From: Cephalopachus bancanus
Taxonomy: Eukaryota > Chordata > Mammalia > Primates > Tarsiidae
NCBI GenBank assembly: GCA_027257055.1
Contig: JAPVLO010000039.1
Span: forward strand, 7,098,501 to 7,162,500
Length of the DNA stretch: 64,000 nt
Direction: 5' to 3'
This document shows positions 10,372-21,494 of this stretch, one piece after another; the stretch's first letter is position 1; each line of letters opens with the position of its first letter. The translations under genes were made by a program, and so were the position numbers. The notes under the pieces were generated by a model. The model saw nothing but the letters and a program-made list of their open reading frames with translations. It made no database searches and was not told where the DNA came from.

Positions 10372-11108
10372 GGGCAGACATTAGTGGGTCTCCGTGTCAC
10401 AGGATCTCCAAGTGAGTGGAGTCAGCCAGGTGGGGGTTGTTAGGGCACAGACAGGGTGATGGTGGAGGGATGGATGGAGAGGCAAGGAGAGGCGCAGCAC
10501 CACCGGAGCCGGCGTGCTAGAGTTGCACGCTGGTAGCCCAGAGATCCGAGTAATGCAAAGAATTGCAACACAAGCCGGGCTCGGTGGCTCAGCCTGTAAT
10601 CCCAGTGCTTTGGGAGGCTGAGGTGAGTGGATTGCCTGAACCCGCGGGTTCGAGACCCGCCTGGGCAACTTGGCGAGACCTCATCTCTACAATAAATCAA
10701 AAATTAGCCGGGCGTGGTAGTGCGTGCCTGTAGTTCCAGCTCCTTGGAAGGCTGAGGCAGAAGGATTGCTGGAGCCCAGCAGGTCGAGGCTGCGGTGGCC
10801 GGGAGCGGCCACTGCACTCCATCCAGTCTGGGTGACAGAGTGAGACTCCAATTCAAAAAAAAAGAATTGCAACACACAACGAGGTGAGAGAAGAAAAGAT
10901 TTATTTAAGATAATTTCACTCCCCACAGATAGGAAGCATGCCTACACTCTAGGTGAGCGTGGCACCATAGTGCCCCGAGTCCTGGCTAAATCCTTCCCCC
11001 GGAGATGTTGCAATCAGGTAGACGTGACTGCCGTGACTTCCTGATCGACCACCTGCGGATGTCTTGGAGATCCTGTGACACAGAGACCCACTAATGTCTG
11101 CCCACATT
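10372..11108. repeat. Inverted repeat with 42-44-base arms
   Basis: 10,372-10,412 reads TGGGCAGACATTAGTGGGTC...CACAGGATCTCCAAG. 11,065-11,108 is its reverse complement with a single difference (C/T). The roughly 650-base spacer contains the Alu at 10,572. Sequence outside the arms is not matched. Confidence 0.85.
10572..10862 (+). mobile_element. Lineage-specific Alu with target duplication
   Basis: A full-length plus-strand copy. The flanking repeat AAAGAATTGCAACACA occurs at about 10,556 and about 10,861. The 17-mer GCGGGTTCGAGACCCGC at 10,644-10,660 forms a perfect T-arm-like hairpin containing the B box. Confidence 0.95.
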
Positions 11109-11925
11109 ATCACAGCCCCTAGAGAAGGGCGTGACAAGGATTCCAGTGCTCCTGCACCTTCCCGAACGACATTCCTTAGAGCTAATGGAGGGTGAACCTC
11201 CCCCATCTCCCATGCCTTCCCAGTGGGTAGCTTCAGGGGATCCTTGACTTCCCTGTAGATAGCACCCGATTTACTAGAAGACTGAGTCCCCTCCTGCTCC
11301 CCCTCTCAGTGGTCATAACTTTTGTAATTACAAGTTTCATGACCTCTACAATCTTTGCCCAATGCATGATGTCTCAGGCCTTGTAAATTCCTTTTACTCT
11401 AGGCAAGCTTAATTGCCGCTATGAGGTACCTCTGATACCTGGCACCAGGAAGTCTGTTTCTGAAAAGACAAAGTCGGCAAAGTTAATCTTTATCTAAAGT
11501 ATGCATTTCTCCAAAACATAGCTTCTACTTTCTCATCATTGTGTCCGGGTTTAAGAACAAGATGAAAAATGGCTTTCCACTCTTGGTCTGTCCTTTCAGG
11601 GGTAGGCTTGCAGAGGGATCTGACCAGGTCCTTGCAGGGAGGTGTGTCAGGCTGTAGGTGTGCCTCCAGGGGGGGCTATTGAGGTCTGAGGTGGCAGGGC
11701 TAGCTGGCATTGTTGTGGGTTGCCTGCATGATAGGGTGGGACCAGGCATTCTGCTATCCAGGCTCTCCTGACCCCTGCTGACTTTGAGGGTGACCGTGGG
11801 GCACTGGGCTCAGCAATCCTGAGCACTCCACAGGCTTCTCCCAGTCCCACCAGGTCTCATCCCCCCTGCCTCGCCCTCTCATCTCCTCTTCATGCCCCAG
11901 CCTCCCAGCTCAGCAGACCACTGCT
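11109..11925. other. Single-copy interval; parent of part of the inverted duplicate
   Basis: 11,109-11,640 shows nothing I can assign. About 11,780-11,925 is the forward version of the sequence found inverted at about 950-1130, so it belonged to the MMP25 downstream region before rearrangement. No coding evidence. Confidence 0.45.
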
Positions 11926-11934
11926 CTGACCTTG

Positions 11935-12335
11935 GCATCCTTTCCTAGGGCTGCCGGAACGAAGCCACCACAACGTGGGTGATGACTCTCAGGTCTGGTG
12001 ACTGGAAGTCTGAAGTCAGGGTGTGGGGAGGGTGCTGAGAGCTGAGATAGGGTTCTGTTCTGAGCCTCTCTCCTTAGGTGGTTGTCTTCATCTCCGTGGC
12101 CTTCTCCCCGTGTGTGTCCTGTCAAATTTCCTTTTATAAGGACACCTGTCACAGTGGATTAGGGGCTCAGAAAGACCTCCTTGTAACTTAATTACTTCTG
12201 TAAAGACCTTATCTCCAAATAAGGGCACATTCTGAGGTGCTAGGAGTTAGGACTTCAATAAATGAGTTTGAGGCGGACACTCTCCAAGAGGACTCAGAGA
12301 GATACAACCTACAGATCAAACTCCCCTGGTAAGAG
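11935..12335 (+). repeat. Old mammalian LTR-type (MaLR/MLT-like) repeat
   Basis: The stretches TTATAAGGACACCTGTCACA, GGATTAGGG, TAATTACTTCTGTAAAGACC, TTATCTCCAAATAAGG and GGAGTTAGGACTTCAA are the familiar signature of an ancient mammal-wide repeat. The same family appears at 37,490-38,490. The exact subfamily cannot be set by eye. Confidence 0.55.
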
Positions 12336-12726
12336 TTTCATGTGGGTTAACTAGAGCCCAGCAGCCCCTTCCTGCCACTTAGGAGTGCATTCCATTGTCT
12401 GAAATCCCCTTTCCCCACCCAGGACGTCCAGATCTCTTCCTGAGCCTCTCTGAATTCTAGAGTAGGAGAGAGGAGGCTGTATTTGCACTGACTGAAAGGT
12501 TTTTCACCTTGGCCCTGAGGCACGCTTGATGTCAGATCAAGTCTAGCCTATGCAATGTAGTGATACCCTGTCTCTATTTTTTTAAAGTAATTTAAACTAA
12601 AAAGAAGCCTTCATCTTCGTAATTCTGTTTCCCTGACCCACCCAACCCTGGCCCTTTCATGACTATCTCACAAAGGCCATCTGAAGACAATTGTGTTCCA
12701 TTCCAGATGGAACCATATTTTTATAG

Positions 12727-12885
<159 letters not shown>

Positions 12886-12929
12886 TGAAAGGGTGAGACT
12901 CTGACACAAAATTAGAAGAAAAAAATTGT

Positions 12930-14490
12930 AGCCATGCCAGTGGGCTGACATGGTATCACATTATATTTTTTATTTACATTTCCCTGTGACTAACGATGTC
13001 CCAGGAACTTTTCTTGTGCTAATTGACCACTTGCAAATCTTGTGGGGATGTGTGTTCAGATCCTTTGCCCATTTTTAATTGTAGATGTCTTGTCCTCTTA
13101 CTAAGTTATAAGAATTATTTTTGTATTCTCTATGCAAGTCCCTTATCAGCTGTGTGAATTGCAACTATTTTCTCCCATTCTGTGGGCTGTCTTTCCACTT
13201 TCTTGATGGTGTCCTTTGAAGCACAAAAGTCGTAAGTTTTGATTACGACTCCATACCAAACTTTTTAATATACCACTTAAAAAATAAAACCAGCCGGGCT
13301 GGGTGGCTCAGCCTGTAATCCCGCGCTTTGGGAGGCTCAGGTGAGTGGATTGCCTGAGCCCGTGGGTTCGAGACCCACCTGGGCAACTTGGCGAGACCTC
13401 ATCCCTACAATAAATCAAAAAATTAGCCGGGCGTGGTAGTGCGTGCCTGTAGTTCCAGCTTCTTTGAAGGCTGAGGCGGAAGGATCGCCGGAGCCCAGCA
13501 GGTCGAGGCTGTGGTGGCCGGGAGTGGCCACTGCACTCCAGTCTGGGCGACAGAGTGAGACTCCAACTCAAAATAAATAAATAAATAAATACTTTTTTTT
13601 AAACCACTTTGATTATTTTTGTGTAGCAGCCATAAATCTGTAAAGGCTGGAGACATTTACACGTAGCTGGAAAGCAGTCTCAATTTCACAGGAGACACCC
13701 CTCCCTGGGCTCCCCCCAACCAGCTTTCCAGGTCCTCTCTGCTTCCTCTTCCCTCTCTTCCTTCTCAGACACCCACCTCCACCCACCCTGGATTCCAACT
13801 TCTTCTGCAAAGTAAGCGATGGAGAACTGTCCAGTTCTTACCACCAAACTTACCCTCAGGTTCATCAAGGCTCGAAGGACTTGAAGGGCTTTCCCTCTAA
13901 CAGAACATGTTTATTGTCTTCCTGGGTAGAGCCGATAAGCTGCTAAAATACAAGTTTCCCCATTTCCCTTATGTTTTCTTTTAGAAATTTTATAGTTTTA
14001 AGTTTTATGTTTCACTCTTTATCTTTCACTAATTTTTGTATATGACATAAGGATCCAATTGTATTCTTTTGCAAGTGGATATCCAGTTGTTTTGTTTTTT
14101 CAACATAGTTTGAAGAGTGTCCTTTCCCCATTGAGTGGTCTTGTCATTCTTGTAAAAGATCATTTGATCATATACACAATTGGTAATCTCTGGGATCTCT
14201 ATATGCTACTCCACTGATTTTGTCATCTGTTTTTATGTCAGTACCACGCTGTTGTGATTACTGTGGTTTCATAATATGTTTTGAAATTAGAATATATAAA
14301 TCCTCCAATTTCATTCTTCTTTTTCAAAATATTTTGGCTAGTTAGGGTCCCTTGATATCCTATATCAATTTTAGGACAAATTTTCTATTTTGGAAAAATA
14401 TTGTTGGAATTTTGCTAAGGATTGTATTGAATCTGTGGATTACTTTGTGTGGTATGCCCATTTTAACAATAATAAATCCTTAGATCCATG
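12930..14490 (-). mobile_element. L1 3' fragments, minus orientation, split by an Alu
   Basis: 12,950-13,270 (TTCAGATCCTTTGCCCATTTTTAATTG..., TTCTCCCATTCTGTGGG) and 13,960-14,490 (GTCAGTACCACGCTGTTGTGATTAC, CTAAGGATTGTATTGAATCTG) are antisense pieces of an old LINE-1 ORF2/3' region. The Alu at 13,291-13,580 lies between them. 13,600-13,950 is not clearly L1. Confidence 0.75.
13291..13580 (+). mobile_element. Lineage-specific Alu
   Basis: A full-length plus copy. Its T-arm-like 17-mer at 13,362-13,378 reads GTGGGTTCGAGACCCAC, which differs from the common form by a paired (compensated) C:G to T:A change. Confidence 0.95.
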
Positions 14491-14596
14491 AAAAAAAAAA
14501 AATACAAGTTTCCCCTCCTCCTCCTTGGAAAGGCCCTGGATGTTTTCCTAATGGCTCAGAATTCTTGGGTCCTTGACTGGTCAGAAGTCCGGCTTT

Positions 14597-14642
14597 TTCT
14601 TTCTTCCTTCCTTCCTTCCTTCCTTCCTTCCTTCCTTCCTTC

Positions 14643-14701
<59 letters not shown>

Positions 14702-14706
14702 TTTTT
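14597..14706 (+). repeat. (CCTT)n/(CTTT)n microsatellite
   Basis: About 110 bases of TTCC units changing to TTTC units. They abut the poly-T head of the next Alu. Confidence 0.95.
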
Positions 14707-14995
14707 GAGTAAGAGTCTCACTGTGCCACCCAGGCTGGAGTGCAGTGGCAGTCAGGGCCACTGCAGCCTTGACCTGCTGGGCTCAGACATTCCTTCTGCC
14801 TCAGCCTTCCAAGTAGCTGGAACTACAGGCACGCACCACCACGCCTGGCTAATTTTTTGATTTTTTTATAGAGACAAGATCTCGCCGTGCTGGCCAGGTT
14901 GGTCTCAATCCCTGGGCTCAGGCACTCCTCTCGCTCGGCCTCCCAAAGTGCTGGGGTTACAGGTGTGAGCTACCATGCCTGGCCAGGCCTGGCTT
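14703..14995 (-). mobile_element. Alu, minus orientation
   Basis: TTTTTGAGTAAGAGTCTCACTGTGCCACC through GTGAGCTACCATGCCTGGCC. The linker is TTGATTTTTTTATAGAGACAAG. Confidence 0.9.
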
Positions 14996-15367
14996 TTGTC
15001 CTCATGCTAGCCTGGTTGTCACCAGCAACTGGAGGCAAACTCCCCTGTTGGCTGGGACTGCTGCCCACAGCCTCGGCTCCAGGAAACACTGGGACCTCAG
15101 CCAGACGGCAACCTATGACATGGTCCACTCAGTGACTCCCCCCACAGAAGGGGTGGACACTTGCACAGAGTGGCCCTGTAGGGAACATAGGAAGAGACTG
15201 GTGCCAGGGAGGAAGAACACGGCAGAGTCACCGAAATGCCAGGAGACAGCCGCTCCCCATCAGGGCCAACATCCTCCCCAACAGTGAAAATGCAAATTCC
15301 AAGTTCCGCCCTCAGAGCGAGGATTCAGGGTGAAGACAGGAGCTCTGTGTTGTTAAGTTTACCAGTG

Positions 15368-15537
15368 ATAGCCGGGCATGGTCGTGCACACGTGCAGTCC
15401 TAGCTACTCAGGAGAAAAAGTGAGAGGACCACCTGAGCTCAGGAGGTAGCGGCTGCAGTGAGTCACGATAATTCTACTGCACTCCAGCCTGGGCAGCAGA
15501 GTGACGTGCCACCTCAAAAAAACAAGAAAAAGGAAAA
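15368..15537 (+). mobile_element. Alu right-arm fragment
   Basis: TAGCCGGGCATGGTCGTGCACACG through CAGAGTGACGTGCCACCTC plus an A-rich tail. An older AluJ-like arm. 14,996-15,367 holds nothing recognised. Confidence 0.7.
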
Positions 15538-15649
15538 GAAAACAAGTGCTCCAGGGATTCTGATATAGAATATTCTAGATGCATAGGTTAGAGGCAATGA
15601 CTTAGAGCCTAAATCATGGGACGTGAGGGCTGAATGGAGGGTCCCAGTT

Positions 15650-16236
15650 TCCACCCACTCATCACCCCAAAACTAGGGCCACGTGGGGTCCTGAGGAGTC
15701 AACGACCTGAACAAGGCTTTGGTGCGCCATCATTCCACCAGCATTTAACTGATGGGAGCCTGCTGTTTCCAGTGGGGAAGCTGCATAAACTCCAGGGTGC
15801 AGGCCCAGAGGGGGTGTCTAGGGAGAGAAGGGTGTCAGGTTGAATGGGAGACAGTTCTGGGCCCAGGCTGGCATCCGAACTGTGTGGCCTGGGTTGTGGT
15901 GACTAGAATCATCCAGGTGGCCGCTGTCACCCAGAACGTGAGGCATGGGTCCTCAGGGGTGGTCTCTGGACTGGGTCCAGGTCCCCACCAATGTGGCAGT
16001 GACTGTACGGGGACATCGTGGGGACAGGATAGGGTGAGAAGCTGTGGGAACTCAGAGCAGCAGGTGGGCGGGTGGGGGCTGGGGTTAGGTTTCCCAGTCA
16101 GGCCTGTCCTCCACAGGAATGCCACCTGTTGTCGCCGGCAGAGTGGGGTCTGGACTGCACTGCAAGAAATGCTGGCTATTCCGGGAAAGGCAGCATCCTG
16201 CGGAGACTGCATGCGGCCGGGACGGATGTTCCCCTC
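15650..16236 (-). other. MMP25 distal 3' flank (left of provirus)
   Basis: This interval was contiguous with the sequence at 25,151 before the retrovirus inserted: the 5-base CCCTC at 16,232-16,236 recurs at 25,151-25,155. An inverted, provirus-free copy of it lies at about 385-940. It is probably distal MMP25 3' UTR or immediate downstream DNA. No polyadenylation hexamer was seen for the minus strand. Confidence 0.55.
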
Positions 16237-17056
16237 TGAAAGGGTAAGGAAAATAGAGTAAGAGTTGACAAGGTGCCTCGGGAGGCTGAGGTGAGTGAAT
16301 TGCCTGAGCCCGCAGGTTCGAGACCCGCCTGGGCAACTTGGCGAGACCTCATCTCTACAGTAAATCAAAAATTAGCCGGGCGTGGTAGCGCGCACCGGTA
16401 GTTCTGGCTACTTGGAAGGCTGAGGCAGAAGGATCGCCAGAGCCCAGCAGGTCGAGGCTGCGGTGGCCCGGAAGTGGTCACTGCACTCTAGTCTGGGTGA
16501 CAGAGTGAGACTCAAACTCAAAAAAAAAAAAAAAGAGTTGACGAGGGGTATACTGTGTGAGAGGAGGATGACCCCGGGCGCGTCCCTGCCTGGGACAAGA
16601 AGAGTAAACCAGGTGTTGTGTAAACCAGGTGTTTTTCAGCGGAGCATTTGGTTTATCAGGAATCTGGACTCGGACCCTAGCCAAGTGCGAGTTCATGAGT
16701 ACTGAGCGAATTAATTGACGCCCGCTCTGTGAGCAAGGGGGGCTCCTCTTTGTCTGAACACAGCATGGGAAAGGGCAGCAAGGGAGAGCCCGAGACTGAG
16801 ATTCTCACTTGGGCGATGCTGTCTCCGGCGCTGTCCCCGTCTGGGTGATGAGGATTTCCCCGAGGTAGGATCGCAGGACGGTGGTAAAGTATTTTCCCCT
16901 CTTTTCTTTCTTTCTCCTCCTTACTAATATATATTTCTGTATCTAAATAAAGCCGTTTAATTTTCTTCTGCTGGCGTGTGGCGGTGTTCTTTGCGGATCG
17001 AGCCCAATTAATATTGGACCGTGCACGGCCATACAGTAAGACTCCTTGCTGTCACA
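16237..17056 (+). repeat. 5' LTR (interrupted by an Alu)
   Basis: TGAAAGGGTAAGG through TGCTGTCACA. It is about 547 bases without the Alu and its duplicated target. An AATAAA signal in CTAAATAAAGCCG near 16,946 marks the R region, with TATATATTTC upstream. It lacks a stretch of about 25 bases present in the 3' LTR (after GGCGCGTCC). Confidence 0.95.
16274..16532 (+). mobile_element. Alu inserted in the 5' LTR
   Basis: A 5'-truncated lineage-specific Alu beginning TGCCTCGGGAGGCTGAGG. It is flanked by AAGAGTTGACAAGG (16,260-16,273) and AAGAGTTGACGAGG (16,533-16,546). The 3' LTR has the single uninterrupted copy. Confidence 0.95.
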
Positions 17057-17059
17057 AAT

Positions 17060-17077
17060 TGGCGTAGTCAGCAGGAT
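17060..17077 (+). promoter_or_regulatory. Retroviral primer binding site, tRNA-Ser type
   Basis: TGGCGTAGTCAGCAGGAT begins three bases after the LTR end. It complements the 3' end of a tRNA-Ser of the AGA/TGA isoacceptor type, with one mismatch by my comparison. Confidence 0.8.
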
Positions 17078-17084
17078 CCGCAGA

Positions 17085-18960
17085 GATGCCTAAACATGTC
17101 TTAGCCTTTCTTTGCTAAGAAATCTGATGTTAAATGTATAACTTGTGATATTTCTGGCTGGGAGGATGCACATTTTTCTAGTTTGGCCAGGGAATGGGCG
17201 ACGTGCACTGAACTAAGTGAAAACTGGGATGCGTCTTTACAAGCCACTGAGCCGCCATGGGTAACTGAAATATTGCAGACTGTCCTGCTGAAAAAAGGGA
17301 AGGAACTGCAGGGAGTGGGGCGGTGGGGGTGGATTTTGTTACATACATACCGTCAGATGTGTCTTAGTAGGCATGCTCTGATAGAGGAAAAACATAACTT
17401 GGAAAAGGAAAATGCAGAACTACAGAGTAAGCTTGCTATGTTACAATGTCAGAATTATATCTTAGGAGACCAAGCTCGAACCTATCAGACAGTGACTGAA
17501 AAAGCTGCCGTCCGGTGTGCTCAATATAAGTAGAGGAAAAGGAAAGGGAAAGTTAACAAGAGGAAACTACGTGCTGTTATTGCATGTGCTAAAATGGACT
17601 GGGACCCGGATACTTGGGATGGAGCTACCTGGGGTGATACAGATGATGAAGTAGGTTGGAATGACTTAGAGGAAGAGGCAGCCAAATATGATCAGGAGAA
17701 ATATCCTCCTAATGCTGCTACAGCCCGGCCTATAACTAGGTGGGTGGAACAAAAATCTGGGCCAGAATTAGAGCAAGTAAGTCACAAAATAGTGACTGAA
17801 GATTTCTCCCAACAAGAAATTAATGCTATTTTACAGCAATTTTCCCCAAAACTAGGGGAACCCTTGATTGTGTGGATGGTAAGAATAGCTGATGCTGGGG
17901 CAGGACGATTATTATTGGACCCCCAAGATTGTGTGCATTTTATCACCTTAGTCACTAATTCCTTTGTGCAAATGCTATTGGAGACTATCGGCAGGAGACT
18001 GGGACTATTAATCTGCTGGCTTTAGCTGCTAAGGGATGTTAACAGCAGTATCCCACTGACACCAAGTAGCATCAGCTGAGTCATCCATGGTTTACATTAA
18101 GAGACGGGATGCAGCCAGGCTCGGTGGCTCAGCCTGTAATCCCGTGCTTTGGGAGGCTGAGGTGAGTGGATTGCCTGAGCCCAAGGGTTCAAGACCCGCC
18201 TGGGCAACTTGGTGAGCCCTCATCTCTACAATAAATCAAAAATTAGCTGGGTGTGGTAGCACGCACCTGTAATTCCAGCTACTTGGAAGGCTGAGGCGGA
18301 AGGATCGCTGGAGCCCAGCAGGTCGAGGCTACAGTGGCCGGGAGCGTGCCACTGCACTCCAGTCTGGGTGACAGAGTGAGACTCCAACTCAAAAAAAAAA
18401 AAAAAGAGAGACGGGATGCAAAAATTAAAAGAAGAGGTTATGAAAACTGCAATCATGTTGGGAGAGACTGATATTTACCACTCTCTAGATGTGGCTGTTC
18501 CACATCGGAATACTTTAGTGAGGACTGCTCCCCCAGCATAAAGGCATTTGATGATGACTTTACTTCTTGCTGAGACAGGCCAACCTCTTAACAAAGTTTT
18601 AGAAAAGATGACGCAGCTAGGAGATATGGGAGAATGGGAATCCAGATGGAATGTCAGAGAGGGGACCTGGCCCAACAATAATAACAGTAGTAACAATAGG
18701 GTGTCCAGGAAAGAGATGTTCAGTCTCTGATATGGGCTGGGGTTTCCAGGGCAAAAACTAATAACTTACCTAAAAAGGACCTGTGGCAAATGTAGAAAGA
18801 CAAAGTGAAACAGGCTAATAGAGTGGAAGTGAAGGGAAACATGGAATCAGAACCCACAGCTCTGCTGTTGGTGTCTGCTGAAGAATTATATCCTTGTTCT
18901 GATCTGTTGCAACTGAAATAGGGTGAAGGCCAAGCTCCTGGTCCCCTTGGATTCAAGGAA
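17085..18960 (+). pseudogene. Retroviral gag (broken)
   Basis: An ATG at 17,085 opens a frame that shifts within about 35 bases. The segment open to 17,533 contains a coiled-coil-like stretch (residues such as EEKHNLEKENAELQSKL). A second open segment, 17,594-18,025, looks like capsid, with an acidic DWDPDTWDGATWGDTDDE start. The Alu at 18,114-18,406 then cuts the gene, and a third piece follows (about 18,420-18,760) with MTLLLAETGQPLN and an Asn-rich tail. No zinc knuckle was recognised. Several frameshifts and stops separate the parts, so no Gag polyprotein can be made. Confidence 0.75.
18114..18406 (+). mobile_element. Alu inserted in gag
   Basis: A full-length plus-strand copy. Target duplication AGAGACGGGATGCA at 18,100-18,113 and 18,407-18,420. 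Confidence 0.95.
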
Positions 18961-19415
18961 ATTAGAAGGAGGGATTATCGCCCATATGTTCCCCTGACAA
19001 TCTGTTGGAAAAATGACTCTACTACTAGCTAATGCCCTGGTGGATATGGGAGCGGAGGCCTCTTTAATATATGGGAACCCAGATAAATTTAAGAAGGGGA
19101 TACCATTAACAATTACTGGATTGGGGGGAAGGAAATACAGGCTCGACAGATTACAATACCATTGAAGACTGGGAACCTCCCAAAAGGGAGAATTCTGTAG
19201 TGGTTGTGCCAATTCCCAAATATATTATAGGAATAGACATATTACAGGGATTGACTTTAAATCTAACAGATGGAACTTACAGATTGGCGGTTCAGCCCCT
19301 ACAAATAAGTAGTGTATGGTAGGAAAGCTGCATATTGCTCCTATTCTTTTGCCCACCCCATCTAAAGTGATTAATTATAAGTAGTATCGGATCCCTGGAG
19401 GTCATAAAGAAATTG
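18960..19415 (+). pseudogene. Retroviral aspartic protease (broken)
   Basis: The translation near 19,022-19,090 gives LLLANALVDMGAEASLIYG, the retropepsin active-site region. The usual D-T/S-G-A is D-M-G-A here (codon ATG, one transition from ACG). A later ITGLGG-like flap region is followed by frame breaks. The next Alu separates it from RT. Confidence 0.75.
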
Positions 19416-19420
19416 GGGAA

Positions 19421-19711
19421 GCCAGGTTCGGTGGCTCAGCCTGTAATCCTGCGCCTTTGGGAGGCTGAGGTGAGTGGATTGCCTGAGCCTGCGGATTCGA
19501 GACCTGCCTGGGCAACTTGGCAAGACCTCATCTCTACAATAAATTTAAAAAATCAGCTGAGCATGGTAGCGCATGCCTGTAATTCCGTTTACCCAGAAGG
19601 CTGAGGCGGAAGGATGGCCGGAACACAGCAGGTCGAGGCTGCAGTGGCCGGGAGTGGTCACTGTACTCCAGTCTGGGCAACAGAGTGAGACTCCAACTCA
19701 AAAAAAAAAAA
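19421..19711 (+). mobile_element. Alu inserted between protease and RT
   Basis: A plus-strand copy flanked by AAAGAAATTGGGGAA (19,406-19,420) and AAAGAAATTAGGAAA (about 19,712-19,726). Confidence 0.9.
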
Positions 19712-19721
19712 AAAGAAATTA

Positions 19722-20458
19722 GGAAAACTATAAAAGAATATGTGGATGCTGGGGTGATGATTACTACTACTACTGAATGGAATAATCCAATATGGCCTGT
19801 TAAAAAATCAGATTGTAGCTGGAGAATGACTGTAGACTACAGGGAATTAAATAAGGTGACTCCCCCACTGACTGATGCAGTTCCTGATACAGTAACTTTA
19901 ATAGAGAAGATCCAAACCTATAAAGGACAATGGTATGCAGTTATAGATCTAGCTAATGCTTTCTTTACAATTCCTATTCCCTCACAGCAGTGGAATCAAT
20001 TTGCTTTTACCTGGCAAGGTAGACAATATACCTTTACCCGGTTGCCTCAAGGATATAAACATAGCCCTACTATATGTCACAAATTAGTGGCAGAACACTT
20101 AGATTCCTGTTTTATTCCTGTGGATATACAAATTGTCCATTATATTGATGATATTTTAATACAGGGGCACACCTCGGAACAGGTATATGATGCTTTAGAG
20201 CATATAATGATCTGTTTGTGGGGAAAAGGTTGGAAAATCAACCCTGCCAAAATACAAGGTCCAAGTCAGAACATAAAATTTTTAGGAATCAATTGGAATG
20301 AGGGGCATAGGATTATCCTCCCCAAAGCAAAGCAGAAAATTTTGGACTTTGCAGTGCCCAAGAGTAAAAAGGAAGCACAGAAATTCATTGGACTGTTGGG
20401 TACTGGAAAAATGATGTCCCCCATCTGGGGCAAATACTCCAACTTCTATATAAAGTAA
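19722..20458 (+). pseudogene. Retroviral reverse transcriptase domain
   Basis: An open stretch of about 245 codons covers the RT fingers and palm. It shows MTVDYRELNKVTPP, the motif A region VIDLANAFFTIP with its Asp, FTRLPQGYKHSPTICH, and the catalytic YIDDILI with both aspartates. A thumb-like FLGINW and KEAQKFIGLLG follow, then a stop at 20,456. The catalytic core itself is uninterrupted, but it has no intact upstream or downstream reading frame. The first residues of the long open frame come from the tail of the Alu and are not viral. Confidence 0.9.
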
Positions 20459-21494
20459 CTAGGAAAAAACATGAGTTTGATTGAGGACCCAATCAGAATC
20501 AAGCCTTTGAAAAAGCCAAAGCAGCTATACAAATGGGCTTGGATCTATGGCCTATAGAAGATGCACCCATGGAGCTAATGGTATCTACTGATAGCATGCA
20601 TGCTAACTGGAGTTTGTAGCAGAAACAGGGGGCCCAGAGGGTACCACTGGGATTTTGATCACGAAAACTGCCTGAAGCTGGACAGCATTACACCCCTTTC
20701 GAACAACAGTTTTGGCTGCCTATTGGGCCCTAGTAGAGACAGAATAGTTGACATTGAATCATGAAGTACTATTAAGGCCAACCATACCAAGTATGCAGTG
20801 GATCATGAGTGATCCTGTATCACACAAAATTGATCATGCTCAGGAAGCCAGTATAAGCAGATGGAAGTGGTATATACAGAACAGAGCTAAGACGGGCCCT
20901 TCTGGCATCCTGACCCTTCATGAACATATCTTTAGTATGCCCAGTGATAATGAGGGCTATGAACATCAACCTCCCCTTGAATTGGAAAATTCTAAAGTAA
21001 CCTGGAATCAAGGATTCGAATCATTGACTGAAGAACAACAGCAGCATGCATCGTTCACTGATGGAACTGCTAAGTATGTAGGCCATGAACGATGCTGGAA
21101 GGTAATAACCTGTAACCCTGTAACAGGAATGGTGTTAGATACCATGGGGAAAGTGAAGAGTAGTCAATTTGCAGAACTTCAGGCAGTATTTCAGGCTATT
21201 AGCTATGAAAAGGGAAAGCAATGCCATCTTTTTACCAATTCCTGGGCAGTGGCTAATGGGTTGGTTACTTGGATGCCTAAATGGCATAAAGATGAATGGA
21301 AAATACATGGTAAATTATTATAGGGAAGTGAATTATGGGAAGAGATCTGGGACATGGTTCAAATTACAAATGTTTCTGTCTTTCATGTAGATGCCCACGC
21401 ATCCAAAATGTTCGTAGAACGTGAGTACAATGCCAAAGCTGACTCTCTGGCTACTGTAACAGATTTGGATGAAACCCAAATACATAAAGAATAA
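20459..21494 (+). pseudogene. Retroviral connection and RNase H region (broken)
   Basis: Stops and shifts follow RT, then a 191-codon open segment (20,748-21,323). It shows FTDGTAKYVG (first Asp) and SSQFAELQAVFQAI (Glu). The position of the next acidic residue is LFTNSWAVANGL, where related enzymes have Asp. A further piece to 21,494 ends in a TAA just before integrase. Confidence 0.8.
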
